From Alphaproteobacteria bacterium (GTDB taxonomy: Bacteria; Pseudomonadota; Alphaproteobacteria; GCA-2731375): 64,000 bases of DNA. This document shows positions 1 through 11,464 of the stretch, piece after piece; positions within the stretch are counted from its first letter, which is position 1; each line of letters begins with the position of its first letter. The DNA lies in assembly GCA_021776235.1 (NCBI GenBank), contig JAJFGG010000019.1, positions 57,734-121,733 of the forward strand, read 5' to 3'. The translations under genes and the position numbers were made by a program. Under the pieces are notes generated by a model, which was not told the DNA's origin, ran no database searches, and saw only the letters and a list, made by a program, of their open reading frames with translations.

Positions 1-836
1 GTCATCACCCCCAGCAGGTTGGCCAGGGTCGCCTTGTGCCTGCGGATATCGTCGATCCAGGTGGTGGCGCGGAACTGTTTCACCAGCACGGCGCTGCTGC
101 CGGTGATCAAGGTGGCATAGGTCTGCATCAGAATGCCCTGGGCATGAAACAACGGCATGGGGATGTAGTAATGATCCGCGGTGGTCATGCCCATATGGGT
201 CTGCATGCACAGGCCGAACAAATACAAATGGCCGTGCGGCATCAAGGCGCCCTTGGAAGGCCCCGTGGTACCCGAAGTGAACATGATCATGCCAATGTCG
301 CGGTAGCTGACGGCCAACTGGATCTCATCCGCCGCGCCCGCCATGATTTCATCAAAACAGCGCACCTCGATACGCTTGAAAGCCGGCAAATTGCCGGGGT
401 CGTACGCATCACCGGGCACATAGACGGTCCGCATATCGGGTACGCTATCCTCGATATCCGCCAGCCAGGGCAGATAGTCCGGCTCAAACACCCCGACGCG
501 GGCCTTGGTATTGCTTAGGACATGGGTCAGAAAAGTGCCCTTCAGGGCGGTGTTGATGCCCACATGCACGGCGCCGATACGGCTCAAGCCAAACCATGTC
601 CACATATATTCCAGGCGGTTGTTCAGCATCACCGCCACATTGTCGCCAAAACCCAGACCGATCCCGGCAAAACCGTTGCCGGCCCGGTTGGACAGTGCGT
701 GGGCCTGGGCGTAGCTGTGCATGGGACCATCCTCGAACCGGATAAAGGGCTCATCGCCCCTGGTCCGAGCCTGATCGGCCAAAACCCTGCCCACCACCCA
801 GCCGGATTTGTCTACCGTTACCCTGTCAGCCGACAT
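1..836 (-). CDS. Acyl-CoA synthetase (AMP-binding family), partial at window edge
   Basis: The minus strand encodes the first 278 or so residues of an ATP-dependent acyl-CoA synthetase; the gene runs off the left edge, so the C-terminal subdomain is missing. The family adenylates a carboxylic acid and transfers it to CoA. The P-loop-like AMP-binding signature MFTSGTTGPSKGALMPHG is visible near residue 185, preceded by the usual NVAVMLNN and GAVHVGINTALKG segments. The start at 836 has a GGGAG ribosome-binding site; an in-frame ATG at 857 lacks one. The acyl substrate cannot be told from this fragment. No neighbour on the same strand hints at a pathway. Confidence 0.88.
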   Translation of the reverse strand, partial: MSADRVTVDKSGWVVGRVLADQARTRGDEPFIRFEDGPMHSYAQAHALSNRAGNGFAGIGLGFGDNVAVMLNNRLEYMWTWFGLSRIGAVHVGINTALKGTFLTHVLSNTKARVGVFEPDYLPWLADIEDSVPDMRTVYVPGDAYDPGNLPAFKRIEVRCFDEIMAGAADEIQLAVSYRDIGMIMFTSGTTGPSKGALMPHGHLYLFGLCMQTHMGMTTADHYYIPMPLFHAQGILMQTYATLITGSSAVLVKQFRATTWIDDIRRHKATLANLLGVM

Positions 837-952
837 TTCACGCCACTCCCATTCCATACCGAAGCCTGCAATTTGATAGCCTTCCCCACCGGCAAAGGCA
901 AATCACCGGGCCGCAACCAATCGCACAGCGGCGGGTAATCGCCGAAAACGGT

Positions 953-978
953 AAAACCCCCGGGCCTGAGGCCGGGGG
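953..978 (-). terminator. Rho-independent terminator, minus strand
   Basis: A GC-rich hairpin (five C plus GGCC paired with GGCC plus five G, one bulged G, TGA loop) is followed on the minus strand by TTTT. It lies between the small minus-strand gene ending at 1030 and the acyl-CoA synthetase start, so it would insulate the two. Confidence 0.6.
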
Positions 979-1029
979 CTTGATAAATCCGGCGGGAAAC
1001 CGCCCGCGGTTATAGGTAATGAAGCAATT

Positions 1030-1577
1030 CTAGGGTGCAGATGGTTTTTCCTTCTGCGGCGCTTCCTCTTCTTCCAATCTCTCGGCTTCCATTGCCGCCA
1101 TCCCGATCAAATGCGCCAGAAATTGATGATCACGCAGCCGGGCTTGGGCGCCAAGCCGGGTCAATTCGGCACTCAGGGAGTCCCCGTCGATCGGTATCGC
1201 TGATTCCGGCTCCTCGGTCGCATCCCACGCCTCATCAGCCGGCCGGCCGCGAATAACCATTGTTGCACCACCATATTTGCCGCTCGCACACACGGGCCGA
1301 ACGAAGTCAATTTCGTCAGCCAAGCCGATCGGACAGTTACCGTTTCCCCGATATGAGCACAAATGGGACAAAATTTCCATTGTCCAGACATAGGATTGCC
1401 GCTCTTTTCCAAATACCCGGTGCGGTCGAGTGACGCACCGCGGATGAAATTGGCCCGCCCACCATGGAACAGGGCATCCATTACGGCCGCTAGACCGGTC
1501 ACTTTCCCATTGATAGCCGCAATATAATATTGCATGGCGCAACTGCCTGCACGCGGCTTGTCCTGGACCATGGACAT
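1030..1577 (-). pseudogene. Small hypothetical protein, apparently split by a frameshift
   Basis: Two minus-strand frames differing by one base each look coding over a different part. The 5' frame from 1577 (or ATG 1535) gives a natural-looking sequence with a CPIC motif up to about 1340. The 3' frame gives EIDFVRPVCASGKYGGATM and then an acidic, Glu-rich tail to the stop at 1030. The tail alone could start at ATG 1260 as a 76-residue protein. A single indel near 1320-1345 would join both into a protein of roughly 180 residues carrying several cysteines. The family is not recognised. A sequencing error, a real pseudogene or two separate short genes remain possible. Confidence 0.35.
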
Positions 1578-1712
1578 CGCATCGGAGCAGTATCCCGGCG
1601 GGCCGGGCGGGCGCCAAGCATATTGTTAAGGCGGTACAGAACCTGTTAGGTTCCGGCCCCACGAGCACTTTGCCCATGCCATAGCACGCAGCAAATACAG
1701 GGAAATAACGCC

Positions 1713-3566
1713 ATGCCCGCATATCGTTCGCACCGCACCACCCAGGGCGTGCGATCCACGGCGGCCCGCGCCCTTTGGCGGGCCACCGGGACCCAGGAAA
1801 AGGATATGGACAAGCCGATCATCGCGATCGCCAATTCCTTTACCCAGTTCGTGCCGGGGCATGTGCATTTGCAGGATCTGGGTCAGATGGTGGCCCGCGA
1901 GATCGAGAAGGCCGGCGCCAACGCCAAGGAATTCAACACCATCGCGGTGGACGACGGCATCGCCATGGGCCATGACGGCATGCTGTACAGCTTGCCCAGC
2001 CGGGAACTGATCGCCGATGCGGTGGAATACATGGTCCAGGCCCATTGCGCCGACGCCCTGGTCTGCATATCCAACTGTGACAAGATCACACCGGGCATGT
2101 TGATGGCCGCCCTGCGCCTGAACATCCCTACCATCTTTGTCTCCGGGGGGCCCATGGAGGCCGGCAAGGCGGGCGCGACACGCGGTTCGGAACTGGATCT
2201 CGTGGATGCCCTGGTGGCCAGCAGCGATCCAAATGTCTCGCCCGAGGCGCTGCTGGAAATGGAGCGGAACGCCTGTCCCACCTGCGGCTCGTGCTCGGGC
2301 ATGTTCACCGCCAATTCCATGAACTGCCTGGCCGAGGCCCTTGGCCTGGCCCTGCCGGGCAACGGCTCCATGCTGGCGACCCACGCCCGGCGCAAGGAGA
2401 TCTTCCTGCAGGCGGGCCGGCAAATCGTTGAAATGACCCGGCGCTATTACGAATTGGACGAAGTCGCGGTCCTGCCCCGCAGCATCGCCAGCGTAAAGGC
2501 ATTCGAGAACGCCATGGCCGTGGACATCGCCATGGGCGGCTCGACCAACACCGTGCTGCACCTGCTTGCCATCGCCTTCGAGGGTGAGGTGGATTTCGAT
2601 ATGTCGAACATGGATGCCCTGTCCCGCAAAGTGCCCAATATCTGCAAGGTCTCGCCATCCGTGCCCCATTATCATATGGAGGATGTGCATCGCGCGGGCG
2701 GTATTCTGGGCATCATGGGCGAGCTGGCCCGCGGCGGCCTGCTGAACACCGAAGTGCCGAACGTGTCCGGCGATACCCTGGCCGAGACACTGGCGACCTG
2801 GGATGTGCGCCAGACCCACAGCGACGAGGTCAGGAAATTCTACATGGCCGCGCCCGGGCGCATCCGCTCCATCGCCGCCTTTGGTCAGGACAGCTATTAT
2901 CCGGATTTGGATCTGGACCGGGCCGATGGCTGCATCCGGGACATTGAACACGCCTATTCCAAGGACGGCGGCCTGGCCGTATTGAAAGGCGATCTGGCCG
3001 TAGACGGCTGCATCGTGAAGACCGCCGGCGTCGATGCCTCCATTCTGAAGTTCAAGGGCCCGGCGGTGGTCTACGATAGCCAGGACGCCGCCGCCGTCGG
3101 CATCCAGGGCGGCGAGGTAAAGGCCGGCGACGTGGTGGTCATCCGCTATGAAGGCCCCCGCGGCGGCCCGGGCATGCAGGAAATGCTGGTGCCCACGTCC
3201 ATGCTCAAGGCGGCCGGCCTGGGCCAGGCATGCGCCCTGATCACCGACGGCCGCTTTTCCGGCGCCACCTCGGGCCTGTCATTGGGCCATATTTCCCCGG
3301 AAGCGGCGGAAGGCGGGCCCATTGCGCTGGTCGAAAACGGCGATGAGGTGGAGATCGATATCCCCGAACGCCGCCTGCAACTGAACGTCGACCCCCAGGA
3401 GATGGAACGGCGGCATCAGGCCATGTCGGCCCGCGAAGATGGCGGCTGGAAGGCCTTGGGCCGCGACCGGCAGGTCTCCCGCGCCCTGCGCGCCTACGCC
3501 GCCCTGGCCCGAAGCGCGGCCTATGGCGCCGTGCGCGATCCCGGCCTGGTCGACGGGCAATCGTAA
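1713..3566 (+). CDS. ilvD: Dihydroxy-acid dehydratase
   Basis: This 617-residue protein matches the usual IlvD length (about 616). It dehydrates dihydroxy-isovalerate and dihydroxy-methylvalerate to the 2-oxo acids in valine and isoleucine biosynthesis, using an Fe-S cluster. The iron-sulfur and Mg motifs are intact: CDKITPGM with Cys near 122 and [12 protein letters not shown] with Cys near 190-196, plus the C-terminal [25 protein letters not shown] ribosome-binding site precedes ATG 1713. The gene is followed 22 bases later by mmsA, so the two may be co-transcribed and link branched-chain amino acid synthesis with valine breakdown. Long antisense frames over it are shadows. Confidence 0.97.
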   Translation: MPAYRSHRTTQGVRSTAARALWRATGTQEKDMDKPIIAIANSFTQFVPGHVHLQDLGQMVAREIEKAGANAKEFNTIAVDDGIAMGHDGMLYSLPSRELIADAVEYMVQAHCADALVCISNCDKITPGMLMAALRLNIPTIFVSGGPMEAGKAGATRGSELDLVDALVASSDPNVSPEALLEMERNACPTCGSCSGMFTANSMNCLAEALGLALPGNGSMLATHARRKEIFLQAGRQIVEMTRRYYELDEVAVLPRSIASVKAFENAMAVDIAMGGSTNTVLHLLAIAFEGEVDFDMSNMDALSRKVPNICKVSPSVPHYHMEDVHRAGGILGIMGELARGGLLNTEVPNVSGDTLAETLATWDVRQTHSDEVRKFYMAAPGRIRSIAAFGQDSYYPDLDLDRADGCIRDIEHAYSKDGGLAVLKGDLAVDGCIVKTAGVDASILKFKGPAVVYDSQDAAAVGIQGGEVKAGDVVVIRYEGPRGGPGMQEMLVPTSMLKAAGLGQACALITDGRFSGATSGLSLGHISPEAAEGGPIALVENGDEVEIDIPERRLQLNVDPQEMERRHQAMSAREDGGWKALGRDRQVSRALRAYAALARSAAYGAVRDPGLVDGQS

Positions 3567-3588
3567 CTTTGATAGGAGGCGCAAAGCC

Positions 3589-5085
<1,497 letters not shown>

Positions 5086-5102
5086 ACGGGACCACCCGCG
5101 GA

Positions 5103-6239
5103 GTGGACGGAAATTCACCCCTGGAACGCTACCGGGCCCTGCGCCGGCAGGGCGAACTGGATGCGGACCCGGCCCAGGAACTGGCCGCGGAAAAGCTGCA
5201 GATGCTGCATCACCGCCTGGCCCAGTACGATCCCCAACAGGGCCAGGGCTGGCGGCAGTTCCTGTTTGGCGGCTCGCGCAGGGAGCCGGCCCCCGAGGGG
5301 TTGTACATCTATGGCGACGTGGGCCGGGGCAAATCCATGCTGATGGATCTGTTCTTCGATGGCGCGCCCATTGCCCGCAAGCGGCGGGTGCATTTCCACG
5401 AATTCATGGGCGAAGTGCACGGCCGGATCAATAAATTCCGCAAGACGCCGGCTGATGAAAGAGACGGCGATGACCCCCTGCCGGCCATTGCCGCCGATAT
5501 CGCCGAGGCCACCTGGTTGCTGTGCTTCGACGAGTTTGAGGTCCGGGACATCGCCGATGCCATGATACTGGGCCGTCTGTTCGGCCAGATGTTCGAACTG
5601 GGCGTGGTGGTGATCGCAACCTCGAACCGGGCGCCGGACGAATTATACAAGAACGGCTTGAACCGGCAGCTCTTCCTGCCCTTCATCGAAACCTTGAAGC
5701 AACGCCTGGATGTTCTTTGCCTGGAAGGACCGCTGGATCACAGGCTGGCGCGGATGAAGGGCATGCCGGTCTATCACACGCCCCTGGACGGGGCGGCCGC
5801 GGCGAATTTGGATGCGGCCTTTCTACGCCTGACCGATCAGGCCGTGGGCGAAGGGGCGGAAATCCAGGTCAATGGCCGCGTACTGGCAGTGCCGCAACAG
5901 GCCAAGGGCGTGGCCCGGTTCCACTTCTCTGAATTGTGCGAAGCCGCCCTCGGCGCCCACGATTATCTGGCCCTGACACGGCATTATCACACCATAGTAT
6001 TGGCGGGTATTCCCGTACTGGGGCCGGAAAAGCGCAACGAAGCCCGGCGCTTCGTGATCCTGATCGATGTGCTTTACGACAATGGCATCAAACTGATCGC
6101 CAGCGGCGAAACCACCGTGGACCGGATTTATCCCGCCGGCGACGGCGGTTTTGAATTTCAGCGCACGGTATCGCGGCTTGTCGAAATGCAATCCGCGGCC
6201 TACTTCGACGCCCCCCACCGCGCCCGGCGCCAGGATTGA
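5103..6239 (+). CDS. zapE: AFG1-family ATPase / cell division protein ZapE
   Basis: This is a 378-residue AFG1/ZapE-type P-loop ATPase. The Walker A GDVGRGKSML is near residue 70, the Walker B LLCFDEFEV near 139, and FHEFM lies between them as in the family. Sensor-type IATSNRAPDELY is also present. ZapE associates with the FtsZ ring in Enterobacteria, and AFG1 homologues act in mitochondrial protein quality control; which role applies here is not known. The GTG start at 5103 follows mmsA by 17 bases and may be co-transcribed with it. Confidence 0.9.
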   Translation: MDGNSPLERYRALRRQGELDADPAQELAAEKLQMLHHRLAQYDPQQGQGWRQFLFGGSRREPAPEGLYIYGDVGRGKSMLMDLFFDGAPIARKRRVHFHEFMGEVHGRINKFRKTPADERDGDDPLPAIAADIAEATWLLCFDEFEVRDIADAMILGRLFGQMFELGVVVIATSNRAPDELYKNGLNRQLFLPFIETLKQRLDVLCLEGPLDHRLARMKGMPVYHTPLDGAAAANLDAAFLRLTDQAVGEGAEIQVNGRVLAVPQQAKGVARFHFSELCEAALGAHDYLALTRHYHTIVLAGIPVLGPEKRNEARRFVILIDVLYDNGIKLIASGETTVDRIYPAGDGGFEFQRTVSRLVEMQSAAYFDAPHRARRQD

Positions 6240-6510
6240 CCGGCGCGGGCCGAGCCAGACAGAGATCAGGTTTCCGCGAGACTCGTGATCATGCACCGTT
6301 CCGCCCTGTCGCCGAGTTGATCGAACGGCGGGGCAAGGAAAAACCGTACGGCAACGGCGCATTTCGCTATACTCATTAGCGAATTGGAATTTATCTAGGT
6401 ACGGCCGTAAAGCTTACATCTCTCGGCACGGAAACTCATTTTCCGCTGCGGTTAATCTCCAATGCTCAGGATGACGCTCTACCCTATCATTGCCTTGGGA
6501 AAGACACCGC

Positions 6511-7158
6511 ATGCCAGCCATCGAATATTTCTACTCCGGCCATTCCGCCTTCGCCTATCTGGGGTCGTCCCGGCTCAAAGACATCGCACAGGCGGCCGGC
6601 GCCGAAATCATCCACAAGCCCATGGACCTGCATGAAGTGCTGGAAGGCACCGGCGACGGCGGTTTTGCCGGGCGCACCGCCAAGCACATGGCGTACTATT
6701 TCAAACGCGAGATCGACCGCTGGGCCGAATTTCGCGACGCCCCGGTGTTGGGCCATCGCCCCACCCATCACGACAATGATACCCGCCTGTGCAACGGCAT
6801 GCTGATCGCCGGGTTGCAGCAAGGCCTGGACATCGGGACGCTCGCCCATGCCATGCTGGAGGGGCATTGGCGCTATGACGCTGATCTTGCTGACCGCGAT
6901 ACCCTGGTGCGCCTGGCACGGGAGGCCGGCATCGATCCGGAACCGCTGCTGGCGGCCGCATTGTCCGATGAGGTCCAGGCCATCTATCGGACCAACACCC
7001 GCGAAGCCGTCGATCGTTCAGTATTCGGTTCGCCAACGTACTTTGTTGACGGTGACATGTTCTATGGCCAGGACCATCTGGAAATGCTCGAGCGGGCCTT
7101 GCAGCGCCCCTTTGCCGGCGATTGGCCAATGACAAACTATGTCCACGGGGCAAAGTGA
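6511..7158 (+). CDS. 2-hydroxychromene-2-carboxylate isomerase / DsbA-fold (GST kappa-like) protein
   Basis: The 215-residue product belongs to the DsbA-fold isomerase family related to GST kappa, whose characterised members use glutathione in isomerising naphthalene intermediates. It opens with IEYFYSGHSAFAYLGS (substrate/GSH-binding loop) and carries GSPTYFVDG with the cis-proline near the end. The first helix lacks a CXXC redox pair, as expected for this branch and unlike DsbA. ATG 6511 has GGGAAAG upstream; the TTG at 6490 is less likely. The substrate is unknown; no aromatic-degradation genes are adjacent. Confidence 0.85.
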   Translation: MPAIEYFYSGHSAFAYLGSSRLKDIAQAAGAEIIHKPMDLHEVLEGTGDGGFAGRTAKHMAYYFKREIDRWAEFRDAPVLGHRPTHHDNDTRLCNGMLIAGLQQGLDIGTLAHAMLEGHWRYDADLADRDTLVRLAREAGIDPEPLLAAALSDEVQAIYRTNTREAVDRSVFGSPTYFVDGDMFYGQDHLEMLERALQRPFAGDWPMTNYVHGAK

Positions 7159-7299
7159 CGGCAAGACGCCGCAGCGGACAGCGGAAAACGCGAACATTCC
7201 AACAAATTCAGCCATCCCCGCCCAGTGTTTTGCCCCCCTTGCCTGAAAGGGGTGTTATACCAGCTTGCAATGATGGGCTGAAACACGGATGGGACGTGC

Positions 7300-8382
7300 A
7301 TGAATAACGAAGTCGCACAGGACACCATTGCCGCGCCGGGCGGCATCGGTTTCTTCGAGAAATGGTTGTCCCTATGGGTGGCGCTGTGTATCGCGGCGGG
7401 GATCGCCTTGGGCAGCGCGGTTCCGGATATGTTTCAGTTCCTGGCCGGACTGGAGTACGCCTCGGTCAATCTGGTTGTCGCCGTTCTCATCTGGGGCATG
7501 GTTTACCCAATGATGGTGAATGTGGATTTCGCCAGTCTGCGGCACATCGGCGACCGTCCCAAGGGACTGGTCATCACCATCGTCGTCAACTGGCTGGTCA
7601 AACCCTTCACCATGGTGGTCCTGGGCATATTGTTCTTCGAGATCGTCTTCGCCGACCTCATCGCGCCCGCGGATGCCCAGCAGTATATTGCCGGGCTGAT
7701 CCTGCTGGGCGCGGCCCCCTGCACGGCGATGGTCTTTGTCTGGTCGCAGCTGACCCGCGGCGATCCCACCTATACCCTTGTGCAGGTCTCCCTGAACGAC
7801 ATCATCATGGTTTTCGCCTTCGCGCCCATTGTTGCCGTATTGCTGGGCGTGACGGACATCGTCATCCCGTGGGAAACGCTGCTTCTGTCGGTTGGCCTGT
7901 ATGTGGTTATCCCGCTCATCGCCGGCGCCTTGACGCGGCAGCAACTGGTGCGTCACGCCTTGCGCGGCGAAAGCGGCGAGGCCGCGGTAAAGCGCTTTAC
8001 GGACAGGATCAAGCCGCTCTCGGTCTCCGCGCTGCTTGTCACGGTGGTGCTGCTGTTTGGTTTTCAAGGTCAGGTGATCCTCGACCGCCCCCTGCTCATC
8101 GCCCTGATCGCGGTGCCGCTTCTGGTGCAGTCCTATGGCATTTTCGCGGTCGCCTATGGCGCGGCCTATTTGTGGCGGGTACCGTTCAACGTGGCGGCGC
8201 CCTGCGCCCTTATCGGTACATCCAACTTCTTTGAATTGGCCGTGGCCGTGGCGATCAGCCTGTTCGGCCTGAACTCAGGGGCCGCCCTGACGACGGTTGT
8301 CGGGGTGCTTGTGGAAGTCCCCGTCATGCTGTCCCTCGTCGCCTTCGCAAATCGGACCCGCGGTTGGTTTCCATCCGGGTAA
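7300..8382 (+). CDS. ACR3-family arsenite efflux permease
   Basis: A 360-residue membrane protein with about ten hydrophobic segments. It matches the ACR3 (arsenical resistance-3 / BASS superfamily) carriers that export arsenite. The functional cysteine motif [12 protein letters not shown] places the key Cys at about residue 141, and [14 protein letters not shown] follows as in ACR3. No arsR or arsC is adjacent, so the gene stands outside a classical ars operon and its control is not evident. The start ATG 7300 is followed by a short hydrophilic N-terminus. Confidence 0.9.
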   Translation: MNNEVAQDTIAAPGGIGFFEKWLSLWVALCIAAGIALGSAVPDMFQFLAGLEYASVNLVVAVLIWGMVYPMMVNVDFASLRHIGDRPKGLVITIVVNWLVKPFTMVVLGILFFEIVFADLIAPADAQQYIAGLILLGAAPCTAMVFVWSQLTRGDPTYTLVQVSLNDIIMVFAFAPIVAVLLGVTDIVIPWETLLLSVGLYVVIPLIAGALTRQQLVRHALRGESGEAAVKRFTDRIKPLSVSALLVTVVLLFGFQGQVILDRPLLIALIAVPLLVQSYGIFAVAYGAAYLWRVPFNVAAPCALIGTSNFFELAVAVAISLFGLNSGAALTTVVGVLVEVPVMLSLVAFANRTRGWFPSG

Positions 8383-8414
8383 CAAGGCTTCCGTAAGGCG
8401 CCTCAATGGTTATC

Positions 8415-8446
8415 GCACGGGGTTCTCGCACGGGGTTCTCGCACGG
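8415..8446. repeat. Short tandem repeat, 13-bp unit
   Basis: The unit GCACGGGGTTCTC occurs twice in tandem and is followed by a partial third copy. It lies in the 76-bp space between the convergent arsenite permease and FAD oxidoreductase genes. Slippage origin is likely; no function is evident. Confidence 0.6.
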
Positions 8447-8458
8447 CGCCGGTCGGTA

Positions 8459-9910
8459 TTACTCCGCCGCGCGCGAGGCCGACGCGGCCGCGATGGAGGG
8501 TGACAGATAGGCCCCCTGGCGCAGCAACTCCCGTTGGATTTGCCGTGCATCCAGATCCCGCGGGCGCAGGCCCGAATCCGCCGCCAGCGCGGCCGCGACA
8601 CCGGCGGCCTGCCCGGTCATCCAGCATTGCGGCACCTCCCGCAGGAACGAGTGCGAATTGGTATCACAGGCAATGTGCCGCCCGGCGGCCAGCACACCGT
8701 CGATGCCCATGGGCACCAGCGCCCCATAGGGGACCGAGATGTTGGGGAATTTCGGCGCCAGGGAGGTGGAAACGCCGATCTCGTCGTCCCACACCTTGCC
8801 TTCGTCCCATTGCGCCCGCGTCACCTTGGCGGCGCCGATCAGGCGGCGGCTGTGGCGCACCCCGATCTGCGGCGCGCCGAGCATCAGGAAGGCGGTCTCG
8901 AAGCCCGGCGCGTGCCGGCGGTACATCTCCACATGGCCGACGGTCAGCTGCCGCGAGCGGACCTCGATCTCGCTCAGATCCTCCACATCGACGGCGCTGT
9001 AGCCGGACAGCCGCGGCCCCATGAACAGGGCAATGTCGTTGCGCCACGAAACGAACGGTTTCTCGAAGAATTTCAGACGCGCGCGCCCGCGGTCCATGAA
9101 GCCCTTGAAGCCGTCCCTATCATGGGCGCGAAAGGCCAGCCAGCGCTCCATATCGACGCCGCCGATCATGAAGGCGGTGTTGATGCAGCTATGGATGTCG
9201 GTCTCGTCGCTGTCGGTCTCGAACGACAGCCCGGCCCGGGCCAGAAGGTCGGCATCGCCGGTGGTATCGATGACGGTCTTGGCCAGGATGGCTTGCCGGC
9301 CCTCCTTGCTCTCGAAGATGGCGCCGCGCATGGCGCCGTCCTCGACGATGGGCTCGACGGCCCAGGCATGAAAGGTCAGGCGCACCTTCTGCTCCAGGCT
9401 CATTTGCATGGACAGGGTCTTCAGGGCCTCGGGGTCGACGGTCGGGGACCAGGTGGTGATGCCGTGAAAGGCGGCGGTGCGCTGGCCCCAATAGGCGGCC
9501 GTGGCGGCATCGGCGGAGCCCCAGTCGCCGCGCGGCGGGCCCTGCACCGCCTCGCCGGGCAGGCGGTCGAGGAAATCATGGGCGATGCCGGCGATCACCT
9601 GGCGGCCGCTCCAGTCCGACATGCGGTCGATCCAGATCACCAGGCCGCCGGTGGACAGGCCGCCCAGATGGTTGTAGCGCTCCACCAGCATGACATCGGC
9701 GCCCAGGCGCCCGGCCGCGATGGCGGCCGCCGTGCCCGACGGCCCGCCGCCCACCACCAGCACATCGGTCTCGGCGAACACCGGCGTCTCCCGCGCCGCC
9801 TCCCGCACCGTCAAGGCCGGCCGCGGCCGCCGCGGCGCCTGCGCCCGCCCGCCGAAAATCTCGGTGCCTCGTTCGCTGCCCACCGTATTGGTAAAGTTCT
9901 CGCCGCTCAT
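8459..9910 (-). CDS. FAD-dependent oxidoreductase (PF12831-like)
   Basis: This 483-residue protein has a Rossmann FAD-binding motif VLVVGGGPSGTAAAIAAGR near residues 50-70, followed by the acidic VERYNHLGGLSTGG segment typical of the FAD_oxidored family. KTVIDTTGDADLLARAG in the middle and GVLAAGRHIACD near the C-terminus complete the FAD domain. The substrate is unknown. A GGGAGAG site precedes ATG 9910. It stands alone and is convergent with the arsenite permease. It forms the last core-type gene before the defence island. Confidence 0.85.
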   Translation of the reverse strand: MSGENFTNTVGSERGTEIFGGRAQAPRRPRPALTVREAARETPVFAETDVLVVGGGPSGTAAAIAAGRLGADVMLVERYNHLGGLSTGGLVIWIDRMSDWSGRQVIAGIAHDFLDRLPGEAVQGPPRGDWGSADAATAAYWGQRTAAFHGITTWSPTVDPEALKTLSMQMSLEQKVRLTFHAWAVEPIVEDGAMRGAIFESKEGRQAILAKTVIDTTGDADLLARAGLSFETDSDETDIHSCINTAFMIGGVDMERWLAFRAHDRDGFKGFMDRGRARLKFFEKPFVSWRNDIALFMGPRLSGYSAVDVEDLSEIEVRSRQLTVGHVEMYRRHAPGFETAFLMLGAPQIGVRHSRRLIGAAKVTRAQWDEGKVWDDEIGVSTSLAPKFPNISVPYGALVPMGIDGVLAAGRHIACDTNSHSFLREVPQCWMTGQAAGVAAALAADSGLRPRDLDARQIQRELLRQGAYLSPSIAAASASRAAE

Positions 9911-10453
9911 GCCGCTCTCCCGCGTTTCGCCCCGGCACCTATCCGTGACCAGGGTAATTCCAGGCTAGCACTGAACGCGGTCCGGCCAAATTCAAAATTG
10001 CCGGCTGTGTCGCCGCGCCGGCAGTGCTTATCGGCGTGACAGCAACGGCCGTATCACATCACGACACACAGCCAGAACCAGCGCCGACTGGGTAGACTAT
10101 GAAATTTCTGGTTCGTTTCGCCAGCGATTCTGCAGCCGATTTAATTGATAGCGTTCTGGCTCTGGACGCTGGGCTTCTGCCATAATGCTATGGTGAGACC
10201 GCAAATCTAGACGGCTCCTATTTGATCACGATGTGCAAATTCTCGCATCAATTGGGCGTGGGTACAAAATTTCCCGCAAGGTGATTGACTAATCTGGAGA
10301 GCTCTTTGAAAACTGTGACCACGAAGATCGCAGGTTACGGCCAAGTTCAGTTGATTGACAATGCACGGCTGGCACCGTTGCTCGACCTGCCTATCCTGTT
10401 TCACGCCGGCCGGACTTTGTCGATGGGCAAATCCGGGCATCGAGGTGTATAAT
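9911..10453. other. Intergenic region at left edge of the defence island
   Basis: 543 bases without a convincing gene. It is less GC-rich than its left neighbour. A 28-codon frame at 10099-10185 is too short to support. No tRNA, integrase or direct repeat was seen, so the exact left island boundary stays undefined. Confidence 0.5.
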
Positions 10454-11452
10454 ATGTCAGAAATAGAGACAACTCTTGGTCGCCTCACCCGCCTTGGAGA
10501 CCTGCGGGCAATTTGGCCTAACGAGGCGACGGACTTCACCCCGTGGCTGGCGAATCCGGAGAACCTCGCAGTACTAGGCGAGACGCTGAATATCGACTTG
10601 GAGCTGGAGGCGCAAGAGCAGTCCGTCGGCCCATTTCGCGCGGACATTCTGTGCAAGGATACCGGCACCGACACCTGGGTTTTGATCGAAAACCAGTTGG
10701 AGCGTACGGACCACAACCATTTGGGCCAGTTGCTAACCTATGCTTCGGGCCTGCAGGCGGTGACCATCGTCTGGATCGCCGCAGAATTCACCGAGGAACA
10801 CCGCGCGACGCTGGATTGGCTAAACAAGATCACCGACGAAAGCTTCCGTTTCTTCGGGTTGGAGGTCGAGTTGTGGCGGATCGCGGATTCGCCGGCCGCG
10901 CCGAAATTCAACGTCGTCTCAAAACCGAATAACTGGTCGCGATCGGTCGCTCGAGCGGCGCGGGTGATTGATGACGCCGAATTGTCGGAAACGCGCGTTA
11001 CACAGCGGAAGTATTGGGCTGCACTCAACACGGTTTTTGATGCGACCGGCGGCACGATTACCGGCCATCGCAAGCCACAGCCACAGTCTTGGATGGAGTA
11101 CAGCATCGGACGCAGTGGTTTCCACCTGAGCGCCGTAGCGGTCCGCCTCAGGAACCAGGTTCGGGCGGAACTCTACATTTCTGGTGGTAACGCAAAAGCA
11201 TTTTTCGGCCTTTTGCAGCAGCAAAAGGATGCCATCGAAGAGGAATTTGGTTTTTCGTTGGAGTGGGAAGAGTTGCCGGCACGTACGGACTGCCGCATCT
11301 CGTACCACCTGGAAGATTCCGACCCGGAAAATGAGGCGGATTGGCCACGTCAACATGAATGGCTGGTCCAACGTCTGAATGACATGCATCGAGTCTTTGC
11401 GCAGCGTGTCAGGGCGCTAAAGGTTGAGGACTGGCATGCTGACGGGGATTGA
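10454..11452 (+). CDS. DUF4268-type protein with restriction-endonuclease-like N-terminus
   Basis: A 332-residue protein resembling DUF4268 family proteins. The N-terminal half carries a PD-(D/E)XK-like pattern: FRADILCKD, then WVLIENQ, then HLGQLLTYASGL, around residues 60-100. The third position is Gln instead of Lys, a known variation in this superfamily but one that leaves catalysis uncertain. The C-terminal half (about 190-330) would be the DUF4268 domain. GAGG precedes ATG 10454 at proper spacing. It lies 12 bases ahead of a second nuclease-fold gene, both co-directional with the type I RM operon. A defence role is inferred from context only. Confidence 0.75.
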   Translation: MSEIETTLGRLTRLGDLRAIWPNEATDFTPWLANPENLAVLGETLNIDLELEAQEQSVGPFRADILCKDTGTDTWVLIENQLERTDHNHLGQLLTYASGLQAVTIVWIAAEFTEEHRATLDWLNKITDESFRFFGLEVELWRIADSPAAPKFNVVSKPNNWSRSVARAARVIDDAELSETRVTQRKYWAALNTVFDATGGTITGHRKPQPQSWMEYSIGRSGFHLSAVAVRLRNQVRAELYISGGNAKAFFGLLQQQKDAIEEEFGFSLEWEELPARTDCRISYHLEDSDPENEADWPRQHEWLVQRLNDMHRVFAQRVRALKVEDWHADGD

Positions 11453-11464
11453 GACGAGGGTGCG

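Noticed and set aside
1626..2951. Long antisense open frame opposite ilvD
   Set aside because: High GC keeps antisense frames open; its translation is rich in His, Gly and Gln with no domain, while the plus strand encodes a complete IlvD.
10099..10185. 28-codon frame with ATG
   Set aside because: Too short, no clear ribosome-binding site, no recognisable sequence.
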